From Treponema sp. (lineage in GTDB: Bacteria; Spirochaetota; Spirochaetia; Treponematales; Treponemataceae), in contig JAEDGP010000048.1 in NCBI GenBank assembly GCA_016297405.1, positions 1 through 14,071 of the forward strand: 14,071 bases of DNA, given 5' to 3'. The notes under the pieces are model-generated. The model was not told where the DNA came from. It searched no databases and worked only from the letters and a program-made list of their open reading frames with translations. A program made the position numbers and the translations under genes. Position 1 is the first letter of the stretch; each line of letters opens with the position of its first letter. Positions 5,424-13,637 of the stretch are shown here, piece after piece.

Positions 5424-7970
5424 ATGAATTTATTAAAAAAAATTTGTTCTGCTTTGGCTGTTTCCATTTTATTTGTGGGATTTGCGATTGCAGAAGAAAA
5501 CAAAGAAGTTTTTAACAAATCAAAAACAGTACGAATAGGATTTTATCAAGACCCTCGTTTTCAGGAAGGTCTTTCTGATGATGTAAGAAAGACGGGCTAT
5601 GGATATGAGTACTACAAAAAAGTTGCCGCTTATAATGGGTGGAAATACGAATACGTATACGGAGAATTCGATACACTTTTTGAAAAATTAAAGACTGGCG
5701 AAATTGATGTTTTAGGTGGCATAACTTATTCACCGGAGCGAAGCCAATACTTCTATTATCCAGATTTTTCAATGGGAAATCTTCGCTATTATCTTTTTCA
5801 GAATGTAGATAATCCTATAATCAATCCAAAATACCAAAACAGTTTTAAGGGCAAGGTAATTGGTGGAATCAAACAAGGCCACATGATTGATTATCTTATG
5901 GAGTGGGGTAAAAGAAACAGTTATGAAATCAATGTAAAGAATTACGATAATTCAGAAAAGCAGATTGAGGACTTAAGGGCCAAAAAGATAGATGCAATTG
6001 TTTCCATTGATGATTACAGTATGGCAAGTAAAGGTATAGTTCCAATCACAAAGGTTGGCGAAGAACCATATTTTCTGGCAGTTACCAAAAAAAGAACAGA
6101 TTTGTTGTCTGATCTAAATTATTCCCTTAACATATTGAACGAAATCGAGCCGTATTTTAAGGAAACAATTCGAAATGAAAACGGTGGCGACAGAATAATC
6201 AGTAAACGGCTTTCTGTGATTGAAGAAGATTGGCTTGCAGAGCACAGTGTTTTGAAAATCGGCTATCTGGACGATTATATGCCCTACTGTGATCAGTCTG
6301 CGGGCAAACCAAATGGTCTTTTGGTTGATGTCATGAATGGCATAATTTCTAATCTGGAGCTGAAAGACCGGTTGAGACTTGAATACAAATGCTATAAAAG
6401 CAGCAATGATCTGGTAAACGCAATTGCAAAAGATGAAGTGGATATAATTTTCCCAATAAGTGGAGCTACCTGGGAAAATGAAAAAGCTGGCGTTACTGAA
6501 ACTGCTCCTGTTGTGGTGGCTAGCTTAAATCTGATTTACAACGGAGACTTTGACGAAGGAACAGTTAGCAGCCTTGCAATAAATAAGAACAATTACATGC
6601 AGGCTGCATATCTGAAAGAAAAATTTCCTGATTCAGACTTCCTTGAATTCGATTCAATAGAAGAATGTCTGGAAGCTGTAAAAAATGGTAAAGCAACAGC
6701 CACAACTATCAATGGACTTCGCGTGGATATTGTCCTGAAAAACGATGAATTCAAAAATCTTTCCCGAGTTCCGTTGGAACAACCCGATGAACGCACTTTT
6801 GGTATAAAGAACGGAAATTTCAGGCTTATGCTTTTGATGAGCCGTGGATTAAGGGTTTTGGGCCGTGAATATGGAGCCAATGCTTCATATAAATATATGA
6901 AGGATCTGTACAAAACAAGTTTTAAGGATATGCTCAAAAAGCATACTCCCATGATTTTTATCCTGGTTTTTACAGTTTTTTCTCTTATAGTTTTCCTTTT
7001 GGGAATGGTTATTTACCGTTTGAAAAAAGAAGCTAAAGAGCGAACAAGATATCTGAAAGAAATAGAATTAGCAAGAAAAGATACACTATCTGCACAGATT
7101 GCTTCCACCACAGACGAATTAACCGGATTCAACAACAGACGGGCTTACGAAAATCATCTGAACCTGGCTGAGCAGATTGGCGTTTCTCAGGAATACACCA
7201 TAGTTTCTTTGGACGTAAACGGGTTAAAAACTGTGAATGATACCCTTGGCCATGCAGCCGGAGATGAACTTATTGTGGGTGCTTCACATTGCATTAGGGA
7301 AAGTTTTGGAAAGATTGGGCAACTTTACAGAATTGGTGGTGATGAATTCGCCGTTTTGATTAATGAGTGCAGCAAGGAAGAACTGGATTATGCAGTTTCT
7401 TTGCTTAAAATGGAAACCGGCAAATGGAAAGGCCGTTTTGTAAGTGAGCTTTCCATTTCTTTGGGAGCTGCTTCGCTTAGAGATTTTGGCGGAAACTCCT
7501 TGGCTCAACTGGAAGTTATTGCAGACAAGAGAATGTATGAAGACAAATCTCTTTTCTATACAACGCGTCACGATCGTCGTGGTAGTTCAAGGTCTGCTTA
7601 TAAGAATATTTTGAACCATTTTATTAAAGTTTTGAAGGTAGACCTTTTGAGCGGCACTTTCAACGTTCTTAAAATGAATGAAAATGAACAGGATGTTCAG
7701 AAAGGTTTTTCTTCAGGAATTTTCAACTGGCTTAGGCTTTTTGCAGAAGCAGGACAGATTCATAAAGATGATGAAAAAAAGTATCTGGAAAAAACCAGCG
7801 TAAATTACATTATGGAAAATTTTGTGCAAAGTGAAAAACCTCTTCGCATTTTTTACAGGCGAAAAACTGAAGACGGCTATTCCAATGTCATGTTGGAAAT
7901 GATTAAAGCAGATGATTTTTCAGATGAAAACCAGATTTGCTATCTTTTTGTGACCGATATAAGCCAATAG
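5424..7970 (+). CDS. Membrane diguanylate cyclase with two solute-binding domains
   Basis: An 848-residue transmembrane sensor that should make cyclic di-GMP from two GTP in response to a periplasmic ligand. Seen: a signal peptide (MNLLKKICSALAV to about residue 23); two tandem bacterial type 3 solute-binding domains (about 36-250, beginning VRIGFYQDPRF, and about 275-485, beginning LKIGYLDDYMPY); one membrane segment (about 508-531); and a GGDEF domain with LTGFNNRRAYE, LDVNGLKTVND and an intact RIGGDEF (motif about 638-642). The RxxD inhibitory site expected just before the motif is absent, so product inhibition by that route is unlikely. The last 120 residues, ending in YLFVTDISQ, resemble a degenerate PAS domain. 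ATG 5424 (AAGGGG upstream) is chosen because it begins the signal peptide directly. ATG 5397 would add 9 residues. Ligands may be amino acids or similar small molecules, which the sequence does not settle. Confidence 0.9.
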   Translation: MNLLKKICSALAVSILFVGFAIAEENKEVFNKSKTVRIGFYQDPRFQEGLSDDVRKTGYGYEYYKKVAAYNGWKYEYVYGEFDTLFEKLKTGEIDVLGGITYSPERSQYFYYPDFSMGNLRYYLFQNVDNPIINPKYQNSFKGKVIGGIKQGHMIDYLMEWGKRNSYEINVKNYDNSEKQIEDLRAKKIDAIVSIDDYSMASKGIVPITKVGEEPYFLAVTKKRTDLLSDLNYSLNILNEIEPYFKETIRNENGGDRIISKRLSVIEEDWLAEHSVLKIGYLDDYMPYCDQSAGKPNGLLVDVMNGIISNLELKDRLRLEYKCYKSSNDLVNAIAKDEVDIIFPISGATWENEKAGVTETAPVVVASLNLIYNGDFDEGTVSSLAINKNNYMQAAYLKEKFPDSDFLEFDSIEECLEAVKNGKATATTINGLRVDIVLKNDEFKNLSRVPLEQPDERTFGIKNGNFRLMLLMSRGLRVLGREYGANASYKYMKDLYKTSFKDMLKKHTPMIFILVFTVFSLIVFLLGMVIYRLKKEAKERTRYLKEIELARKDTLSAQIASTTDELTGFNNRRAYENHLNLAEQIGVSQEYTIVSLDVNGLKTVNDTLGHAAGDELIVGASHCIRESFGKIGQLYRIGGDEFAVLINECSKEELDYAVSLLKMETGKWKGRFVSELSISLGAASLRDFGGNSLAQLEVIADKRMYEDKSLFYTTRHDRRGSSRSAYKNILNHFIKVLKVDLLSGTFNVLKMNENEQDVQKGFSSGIFNWLRLFAEAGQIHKDDEKKYLEKTSVNYIMENFVQSEKPLRIFYRRKTEDGYSNVMLEMIKADDFSDENQICYLFVTDISQ

Positions 7971-8004
7971 TTTTTTTAAAAACCACAGAAAGCAATGTTT
8001 TTTA

Positions 8005-8163
8005 TTGACGATCCTATACCGATTGGAAGAAAAGCTTTTTGCAAAGCTATTCCATCAGAACATCATGTCTGTGGCAAGATCTGTTTGCCAGGAAAAAATT
8101 TCATTTGATGATTATACTGTATTCAAAATCATTCGTGCCTTCGTTTATGGAGTAGCAAATTAG
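8005..8163 (+). other. Doubtful short ORF or gene remnant in the intergenic gap
   Basis: In the 219-base gap after the cyclase, one frame stays open into a TAG at 8161-8163 and reads LTILYRLEEKLFAKLFHQ and onward, ending FKIIRAFVYGVAN. It has no ATG at its head: TTG 8005 is the nearest candidate, without a good Shine-Dalgarno. The amino-acid content looks protein-like, so it may be the tail of a decayed gene. It also spans a small hairpin, AGCTTT/AAAGCT (8033-8038 and 8043-8048, 4-base loop). No family was recognised, and chance openness is quite possible at this length. Confidence 0.2.
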
Positions 8164-8189
8164 GATAGGTTTTTTGGGGGAATCAAATT

Positions 8190-9560
8190 ATGGAAAATAT
8201 GAAGTTTTGCGAAAAGATTTTTTATCACATTTATGCTTTGGGACTAGGTGGCTGCCAACGATACAACGATTTTTCATGTGGTCCTGGTGATTTTTTTGAA
8301 AAACTTGAATCGGACCTGGATAGAATCAAAGGGCTTGGTTGTAATGCTTTGCTGATTGGTCCAATTTTTGAATCATGTGCACATGGATACGATACTTTGG
8401 ATTATTTTCACGTGGACAGAAGGCTTGGAAATAACGAAAAATTTGCCAGATTTGCAAAAATTTGCCATGAAAAGGGTTTTTCACTTTGTCTTGATGCGGT
8501 TTTCAATCATACAGGAAGGGAATTCTTTGCATTTAAAGATTTGATTCAGAAGGGTAGGGAAAGCCAGTTTTGCGGCTGGTATAAAAACCTGAATTTTGAT
8601 GGCAGATCCTGTTATGGAGATCCTTTTGATTATGAAGGATGGGCTGGCTGCAAGGATTTGGTTAAGCTGAATCTAAGAAATCAGGATGTGCAGAACCACA
8701 TTTTTAGTGCGGTAGAATTCTGGATCAATGAATTTGGAATTGATGGTTTGCGTTTGGATGCATCGGATGTTATAGACAGGGATTTTCTTTCCAGTCTGGC
8801 AGGTTTTTGCAAATCTAAGAAAAACGGGTTTTGGCTGATGGGGGAAGTTGTTCATGGTGATTATACTCAATGGGCCTGTAAAGACAGAATAGATTCGGTT
8901 ACCAATTATCAAATTTACAAGGCTTTATGGTCGAGCGTAAATGACAACAATTTCTTTGAACTTTCGTATAATCTTGAGCGTGAATTCGATTGTCACAGGG
9001 GACTTTATAACTATTCAGCATTGTATAATTTTGCTGATAATCATGATGTAAACCGTTTGGGAAGCGTATTGAAGGAACCAGAGAAAAAAATAAATCTGGT
9101 TTATTCTCTGGAATGGACCATACCAGGTATTCCGTCTGTTTATTATGGAAGTGAATATGGAATAAGGGGAGAACGCAAAAACGGAACTGACTTTGAGCTT
9201 AGGCCATGCTTGCCACCGTTTGGACCAATGCCAGAATTCGCCTGGCCAAATTTTGAAGGCCAAAAGGTTTACAATCATATTTCCAGGCTTTCATGGATTA
9301 GAAACAGCAGCGAAGCATTGCAGAAGGGAACTTTCAGATTAGCTACCGTTAGCAATAAACAGATAGGTTTTTGGCGAGAATACGGTGCACAGCGAATTTT
9401 GGTCCTTGCAAATATTTGTGACAATGTAGAAATGAAAGGGGACTGGATTGAAGAAGGGGAATATGAAGATCTTTTTGATGGCACAAAGTATTATGTGCAT
9501 GGCAGAAAAAGTTTCTTTATAAACAGGAATGCGGTTATGATTCTGAAAAAGCTTAGTTAA
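8190..9560 (+). CDS. GH13 alpha-amylase-family glycosidase, cytoplasmic
   Basis: A 456-residue glycoside hydrolase family 13 enzyme, expected to act on alpha-glucans or maltodextrins inside the cell, since there is no signal peptide. All four conserved GH13 regions are visible: LDAVFNH at 101-107; GLRLDASD at 186-193 with the catalytic nucleophile D190; WLMGEVV at 215-221 with the acid/base E219; and FADNHDVNR at 281-289 with the transition-state His-Asp pair H285/D286. PGIPSVYYGSEYG, typical of the family, follows. The last 80 or so residues look like the usual C-terminal beta domain. All catalytic residues are present, so it should be active. Hydrolase, cyclomaltodextrinase and transferase specificities cannot be told apart here. 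ATG 8190 has GGGGG 9 bases upstream. The copper ATPase begins 32 bases downstream with no evident promoter, so readthrough transcription is plausible. Confidence 0.9.
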   Translation: MENMKFCEKIFYHIYALGLGGCQRYNDFSCGPGDFFEKLESDLDRIKGLGCNALLIGPIFESCAHGYDTLDYFHVDRRLGNNEKFARFAKICHEKGFSLCLDAVFNHTGREFFAFKDLIQKGRESQFCGWYKNLNFDGRSCYGDPFDYEGWAGCKDLVKLNLRNQDVQNHIFSAVEFWINEFGIDGLRLDASDVIDRDFLSSLAGFCKSKKNGFWLMGEVVHGDYTQWACKDRIDSVTNYQIYKALWSSVNDNNFFELSYNLEREFDCHRGLYNYSALYNFADNHDVNRLGSVLKEPEKKINLVYSLEWTIPGIPSVYYGSEYGIRGERKNGTDFELRPCLPPFGPMPEFAWPNFEGQKVYNHISRLSWIRNSSEALQKGTFRLATVSNKQIGFWREYGAQRILVLANICDNVEMKGDWIEEGEYEDLFDGTKYYVHGRKSFFINRNAVMILKKLS

Positions 9561-9592
9561 AATTCAAAGAGAAATAAACTTATGAGGTAAAA

Positions 9593-12181
9593 ATGCAGAA
9601 ATTCAATGTTACTGGAATGAGCTGCGCTGCATGTTCGGCAAGGGTTGAAAAGGCAGTGAACAAGTTGAACGGCGTAAAGTCTTGCAACGTGAGCCTTTTG
9701 ACGAATACGATGGTGGTGGAAGGAGATGTTTTGCCTGCGGACATCATAAAAGCAGTGGAAGAAGCAGGTTATGGTGCTGGCGAAATGGCTTTAGCCGGTG
9801 AAACTGATTTGAAAAGGAACAATGAAAATAGGGCAGCCGATCCAAGTTTTGTTCAACAAAAAGAAACAAAAGCGCTTCTTTTTCGCTTTTTGATTTCCCT
9901 TGCTGCGCTTTTCCCTTTAATTTATTTTTCTATGGGTCATTCCATGTGGAATCTGCCGATTCCAGTTTTTTTTGAAGAAAACCAAATTGGTTTGGCTTTA
10001 CTGCAGATGCTGCTTTCGGCGATTGTGCTGATAATTAACCAGCGCTTTTTTGTGAGCGGCACAAAAGCCATATTTAACCGCGCTCCAAACATGGATAGCC
10101 TTGTTGCATTGGGATCTGGTTCGTCTTTTGTTTGGAGCACTTTTGTGCTTTTCTTTATGACAGGTGCGCAGAAAAACGGAGATTTGCAATTGTGCCATAA
10201 ACTAATGCATGCTCTTTATTTTGAATCTGCGGCAATGGTTCTTGTTCTGATAACTTTTGGCAAAATGCTGGAATCCCTCTCCAAAGGCAAAACCACAAAT
10301 GTTTTGAAAAGCCTTATGAATCTGGCACCGCAAACGGCTGTTCTGATTAAAGATGGCAAGGAAGCTGAGGTTTCGGCCTCTGCATTACAATCAGGGGATT
10401 TTTTTGTGCTTCGTCCTGGCAGCAGGATTCCAGCTGATGGTGAGGTAATAGAAGGAAACAGCACAATCGATGAAAGTTCACTGACTGGTGAATCAATGCC
10501 AGTGGATAAAGCAAAAGGAGATAGGGTTTTTACTGGAACAATCAACCAGGAAGGTTTTTTAAAATGTAAAGTCACAAAAGTTGGAAAAGACACCACACTT
10601 GCCAAAATCATTCAGATGGTAAGTGATTCTGCTGCCACAAAAGCGCCTGTTGCAAGAATTGCAGATAAGGTAAGCGGTATTTTTGTGCCTGTGGTTATGA
10701 GCATTGCTGTTTGCGTTGTGGCAGTATGGATTTTCGCCGGCAAAGATACAGGATATGCTTTGGCCAGAGGAATCTCTGTGCTTGTAATAAGTTGCCCTTG
10801 TGCATTGGGACTTGCAACTCCCGTGGCTATTATGGTGGGAACTGGAGTTGGTGCAAAAAACGGAATCCTTTTTAAGACGGCGCAAAGTTTGGAAGAAACA
10901 GGAAAGGCACAGATTGTGGTTCTGGATAAAACAGGCACAATCACTGAAGGAAAGCCCGAAGTTACAGACGTTTTTGTGGAAGATGGATTGAGTTTTGCTT
11001 CATTTGAAAAGTTGATTTTTGCGGTAGAAATGCAAAGTGAACATCCTTTAGCAAAAGCGGTTTGCCGTTATGGAAATGATAAAAACATAAATTCTGAAAC
11101 AATTTTGAAATTCTGTAAGATTTTAGAATTTGAAAACATGCCAGGACGGGGAGTGAAGGCAAGAATCAATTTTTCTGGAAATGAAAAAACTGAACCAGGA
11201 GTTCACGAAAAAACAATCTATGCCGGAAAAAGCGACTATATCTGCAAAACTTTGGGAATTGCCCTTTCATCTAAAATGGAACAAAATCTGGATAAAATTG
11301 TGCAAGAGGGAAAAACGCCGCTGCTGTTCAGCGATAAAAATAGATTGCTTGGCCTTGTGGCTGTGGCAGATAAAATCAAAGCTGATTCCAAAGATGCTGT
11401 GGAAAAACTGAAGAAAGCTGGAATTGAAGTTTATATGCTCACCGGTGACAACAAAAACACAGCAGCGGCTATTGCGCAGAAAGTTGGGATTAGCGAATTT
11501 GTGGCAAACGTCACGCCTTTGGAAAAAGCGGATTGCATCAAGGCGCTTCAACGGAAAGGCAAAGTGATAATGGCTGGAGACGGCATAAACGATGCGCCAG
11601 CCCTTACCGGGGCCGATATAGGAATGGGAATGGGGTCTGGTACTGACATTGCAATGGAAGCTTGCCAGGTGGTTCTGGTAAATTCCAGCGTTGAAGCGGT
11701 GGCGAATGCAATAACAATAAGCCGCAAAACTCTTAGGAATATCCACGAAAATCTGTTCTGGGCGTTTTTTTATAATCTTTTGGGAATTCCGCTGGCTGCA
11801 GGGGTTTTTATTCCATTATTCGGGTGGGAATTAAGTCCTATGTTTGGTGCTGCGGCGATGAGTCTTTCAAGTTTCTGCGTTGTTTCAAATGCGCTCAGAT
11901 TGAATTTGCTTAGATTTGGCAAAAAAATAAAAAAAGACAACATTTTTGAAATGAACAAAAAGGAGGTTCAAATGACAAAAACACTTAAGGTTGAAGGCAT
12001 GATGTGCTCACACTGCGAAGGAAGGGTAAAAAAAGTGCTTGAAGCTGTAGATGGCGTTACAGAAGCTGTGGTGAGCCATGAAAAAGGCACTGCAGTTGTA
12101 ACTTTGAGCAAAGAAGTTGCTTCTGATCTGCTTAAAAAAGCAGTAGAAGATGCTGACTATAAGGTTTTGGCAGTAGAGTGA
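9593..12181 (+). CDS. copA: Cu(I)-exporting P1B-type ATPase with C-terminal CopZ-like domain
   Basis: An 862-residue heavy-metal P-type ATPase that exports Cu(I) across the inner membrane. Seen: an N-terminal metal-binding domain (MSCAAC at 9-14); about eight membrane helices; the actuator motif TGES at 298-301; the metal-channel CPC at 401-403; the phosphorylation motif DKTGT from D445; the SEHPLA motif at 482-487; and GDGIND at 662-667. YN (727-728) in helix 7 and MSLSS (756-760) in helix 8 are the Cu(I)-specific (P1B-1) signature. After a basic linker (771-793), residues 794-862 form a second complete metal-binding domain with MMCSHC, the same size as a free CopZ chaperone. ATG 9593 has GAGGT upstream. 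No copper-operator-like palindrome was noticed in the 32-base gap from the GH13 gene. The stop lies 2 bases from the convergent MATE gene. Confidence 0.96.
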   Translation: MQKFNVTGMSCAACSARVEKAVNKLNGVKSCNVSLLTNTMVVEGDVLPADIIKAVEEAGYGAGEMALAGETDLKRNNENRAADPSFVQQKETKALLFRFLISLAALFPLIYFSMGHSMWNLPIPVFFEENQIGLALLQMLLSAIVLIINQRFFVSGTKAIFNRAPNMDSLVALGSGSSFVWSTFVLFFMTGAQKNGDLQLCHKLMHALYFESAAMVLVLITFGKMLESLSKGKTTNVLKSLMNLAPQTAVLIKDGKEAEVSASALQSGDFFVLRPGSRIPADGEVIEGNSTIDESSLTGESMPVDKAKGDRVFTGTINQEGFLKCKVTKVGKDTTLAKIIQMVSDSAATKAPVARIADKVSGIFVPVVMSIAVCVVAVWIFAGKDTGYALARGISVLVISCPCALGLATPVAIMVGTGVGAKNGILFKTAQSLEETGKAQIVVLDKTGTITEGKPEVTDVFVEDGLSFASFEKLIFAVEMQSEHPLAKAVCRYGNDKNINSETILKFCKILEFENMPGRGVKARINFSGNEKTEPGVHEKTIYAGKSDYICKTLGIALSSKMEQNLDKIVQEGKTPLLFSDKNRLLGLVAVADKIKADSKDAVEKLKKAGIEVYMLTGDNKNTAAAIAQKVGISEFVANVTPLEKADCIKALQRKGKVIMAGDGINDAPALTGADIGMGMGSGTDIAMEACQVVLVNSSVEAVANAITISRKTLRNIHENLFWAFFYNLLGIPLAAGVFIPLFGWELSPMFGAAAMSLSSFCVVSNALRLNLLRFGKKIKKDNIFEMNKKEVQMTKTLKVEGMMCSHCEGRVKKVLEAVDGVTEAVVSHEKGTAVVTLSKEVASDLLKKAVEDADYKVLAVE
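11961..11974 (+). promoter_or_regulatory. Strong internal ribosome-binding site and ATG inside copA
   Basis: AGGAGG (11961-11966, preceded by AAAA) stands 5 bases before ATG 11972, which is in the copA frame (codon 794). This is the best Shine-Dalgarno match I found in the window, better than the sites of the annotated genes. It sits exactly at the border between the membrane ATPase and the CopZ-like domain. Confidence 0.75.
11972..12181 (+). CDS. copZ: Nested in-frame CopZ-like copper chaperone
   Basis: The last 69 codons of copA read as a complete, free-standing CopZ: MTKTLKVEGMMCSHCEGRVK and onward, with the MxCxxC Cu(I) site at residues 11-15 and a full ferredoxin-like fold length, ending at the shared stop. 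With the strong internal Shine-Dalgarno it is likely translated both as the tail of CopA and as a separate soluble chaperone delivering Cu(I) to the pump. The domain itself is clear. Independent translation is inferred. The arrangement also fits a copA-copZ pair whose separating stop codon was lost while the old copZ start signals survived. Confidence 0.6.
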   Translation: MTKTLKVEGMMCSHCEGRVKKVLEAVDGVTEAVVSHEKGTAVVTLSKEVASDLLKKAVEDADYKVLAVE

Positions 12182-12183
12182 AC

Positions 12184-13545
12184 TTAAACTGTAACGTCAT
12201 GGAGCCATTTTCCGCTTTTTAGTCTGTAAAGGCCCAGTGTGCATTTTAAAGGGTTTTCGGAAGCTACACACAGAAAAATGGCCCAGAACGGCAAGTTCCA
12301 GAAATTAACGGCGCACCAGCCCAGCGGCAGGGAAATGAGCCACATGAATCCAACATCTATGAGCAGGGCAAAAATTGTATCGCCGCCACTTCGGCAGATT
12401 CCTACAACTGTCACCATGTTGATGGCATACATTGGATACAGCAGCACAGTTATGAAAAGGAAAATCTGCGCCATGCGGATAACATCTGCATCAACTTTAT
12501 AAAAAATTTCCAGTTTCAAAGCCAACGGAATCAAAAGAAGACCTAAGGTGGCTCCAGCGCCCGTCATAAAAGCCGTTAGTTTATTTGCAAGCTTTTGTGC
12601 CATTTGATGGTCTGCTTCTCCAATTGCTTTTCCAATAAGGATTGCTGCGGCATTTCCGCATCCGATGAAAAACGTCCATATCAAATTGCTGATGGTGCTT
12701 GTGATGTTGTAGGCGGCAATAACGTCGGTTCCTGCATGGGCATAAATGGATGCCTGGGTGGAAATGCCTGTTCCCCAAAGGCTTTCGTTTATGAATACTG
12801 GCAATGCAACTTTTATGTAGCGTGGGAAAAAGCCTGTCTGGCGCTTGAAAATCTGATTAAGCGGTGCGGCTACTTCATATTTTTTTGCATAAGGAATAGA
12901 AAGACAAACAATCATTTCGATGATTCTTGCACAAACGGTGGCAATGGCCGCGCCCTGTATTTCCATGGAAGGAATTATCATTGTGCCGTTCAAATTGAGC
13001 CCAAAAATCAGGATGTAATTTAGGGAAGTATTCACAAGTACAGATACTATAGTGGCAATCATTGGGATTTTTGGGCGTTCTGTGCTTCGAAGGGCATTGC
13101 CAAAAGCGATTGAGATTCCTGTAAATATGTAGCATGGACAAACGGTTCTTAGATAAACCGCACCGTTTTTTATGACATCTGGATCTTTTGAATACAAGCT
13201 GATGCAGAATTCAGGAAAGAAACCTGCGGCAATCGTAAAAACAAGGGCGATGATGGTGCTGCATGAAATGGTAATGCCCATGGATCTGTGGACGCCGCCC
13301 ATGTCTTTTTTTCCCCAGTATTGCGCTATGAAGATTGAACCGCCTGAACAAATTCCGAACATCATTATGTTCATGACAAAGAAAATCTGGTTTCCAAGAC
13401 CAACTGCCACAATCGAAGTTTCTCCGAACTGCCCGATCATGATGGTATCAAGCATGTTTACCAGGGAAGAAAGGAAGTTTTGCAGAATAATTGGTAATGC
13501 AATTACAAAAAGGGTCTTGAGAAATTTCATGTCCTTATGTTCCAT
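12184..13545 (-). CDS. MATE-family multidrug/cation efflux transporter
   Basis: A 453-residue polytopic membrane protein, the usual MATE size (about 12 helices), exporting drugs or metabolites in exchange for Na+ or H+. Seen: the N-terminal MatE signature LPIILQNFLSSLVNMLDTIM, continuing MIGQFG, at about 17-41; a second internal repeat starting near residue 240 (YIKVALPVFINESLWGTGIS); and long hydrophobic segments throughout. The start is set at ATG 13545, which has GAAGG 7 bases upstream. The frame opens further to TTG 13575, and ATG 13530 is also possible. It is convergent with copA (2-base gap between stops, no terminator visible) and divergent from the acetyltransferase gene. Substrate is not predictable from sequence. 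Confidence 0.92.
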   Translation of the reverse strand: MEHKDMKFLKTLFVIALPIILQNFLSSLVNMLDTIMIGQFGETSIVAVGLGNQIFFVMNIMMFGICSGGSIFIAQYWGKKDMGGVHRSMGITISCSTIIALVFTIAAGFFPEFCISLYSKDPDVIKNGAVYLRTVCPCYIFTGISIAFGNALRSTERPKIPMIATIVSVLVNTSLNYILIFGLNLNGTMIIPSMEIQGAAIATVCARIIEMIVCLSIPYAKKYEVAAPLNQIFKRQTGFFPRYIKVALPVFINESLWGTGISTQASIYAHAGTDVIAAYNITSTISNLIWTFFIGCGNAAAILIGKAIGEADHQMAQKLANKLTAFMTGAGATLGLLLIPLALKLEIFYKVDADVIRMAQIFLFITVLLYPMYAINMVTVVGICRSGGDTIFALLIDVGFMWLISLPLGWCAVNFWNLPFWAIFLCVASENPLKCTLGLYRLKSGKWLHDVTV

Positions 13546-13637
13546 TTTTTTGCCTTCAATGTCAAATGCTTGCAAATCTTTGGCAATTGTGCGATTGTAA
13601 TGAAAGCTTGTAAGTAAAATCGAAGAAGGACAAAATA

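Noticed and set aside
8401..8415. CACGTGG-ending iteron-like stretch in the GH13 gene
   Set aside because: About 10 of 15 matches, and it encodes a family-typical segment (DYFHVD). Chance resemblance.
11267..11746. 159-codon open frame antisense to copA
   Set aside because: It overlaps the conserved ATPase phosphorylation and hinge region, has no domain or start signal, and mirrors codon bias of the sense gene. The same applies to other antisense frames at 1875-2207, 4401-4742, 6593-6952, 10216-10611 and 12595-13023.
9900..12181. E. coli-type programmed frameshift producing the chaperone from copA
   Set aside because: Here the chaperone-like domain is at the C-terminus, so frameshifting after the N-terminal domain is not needed. 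Internal initiation at 11972 explains the layout better.
12811..12825. Iteron-like TTTTATGTAGCGTGG inside the MATE gene
   Set aside because: Only 11 of 15 core positions match, in conserved coding sequence. This level is expected by chance.
13546..13575. TTG start extending the MATE protein by 10 residues
   Set aside because: ATG 13545 has GAAGG upstream and begins close to the first membrane helix, as usual in the family. The added residues are not MATE-like.
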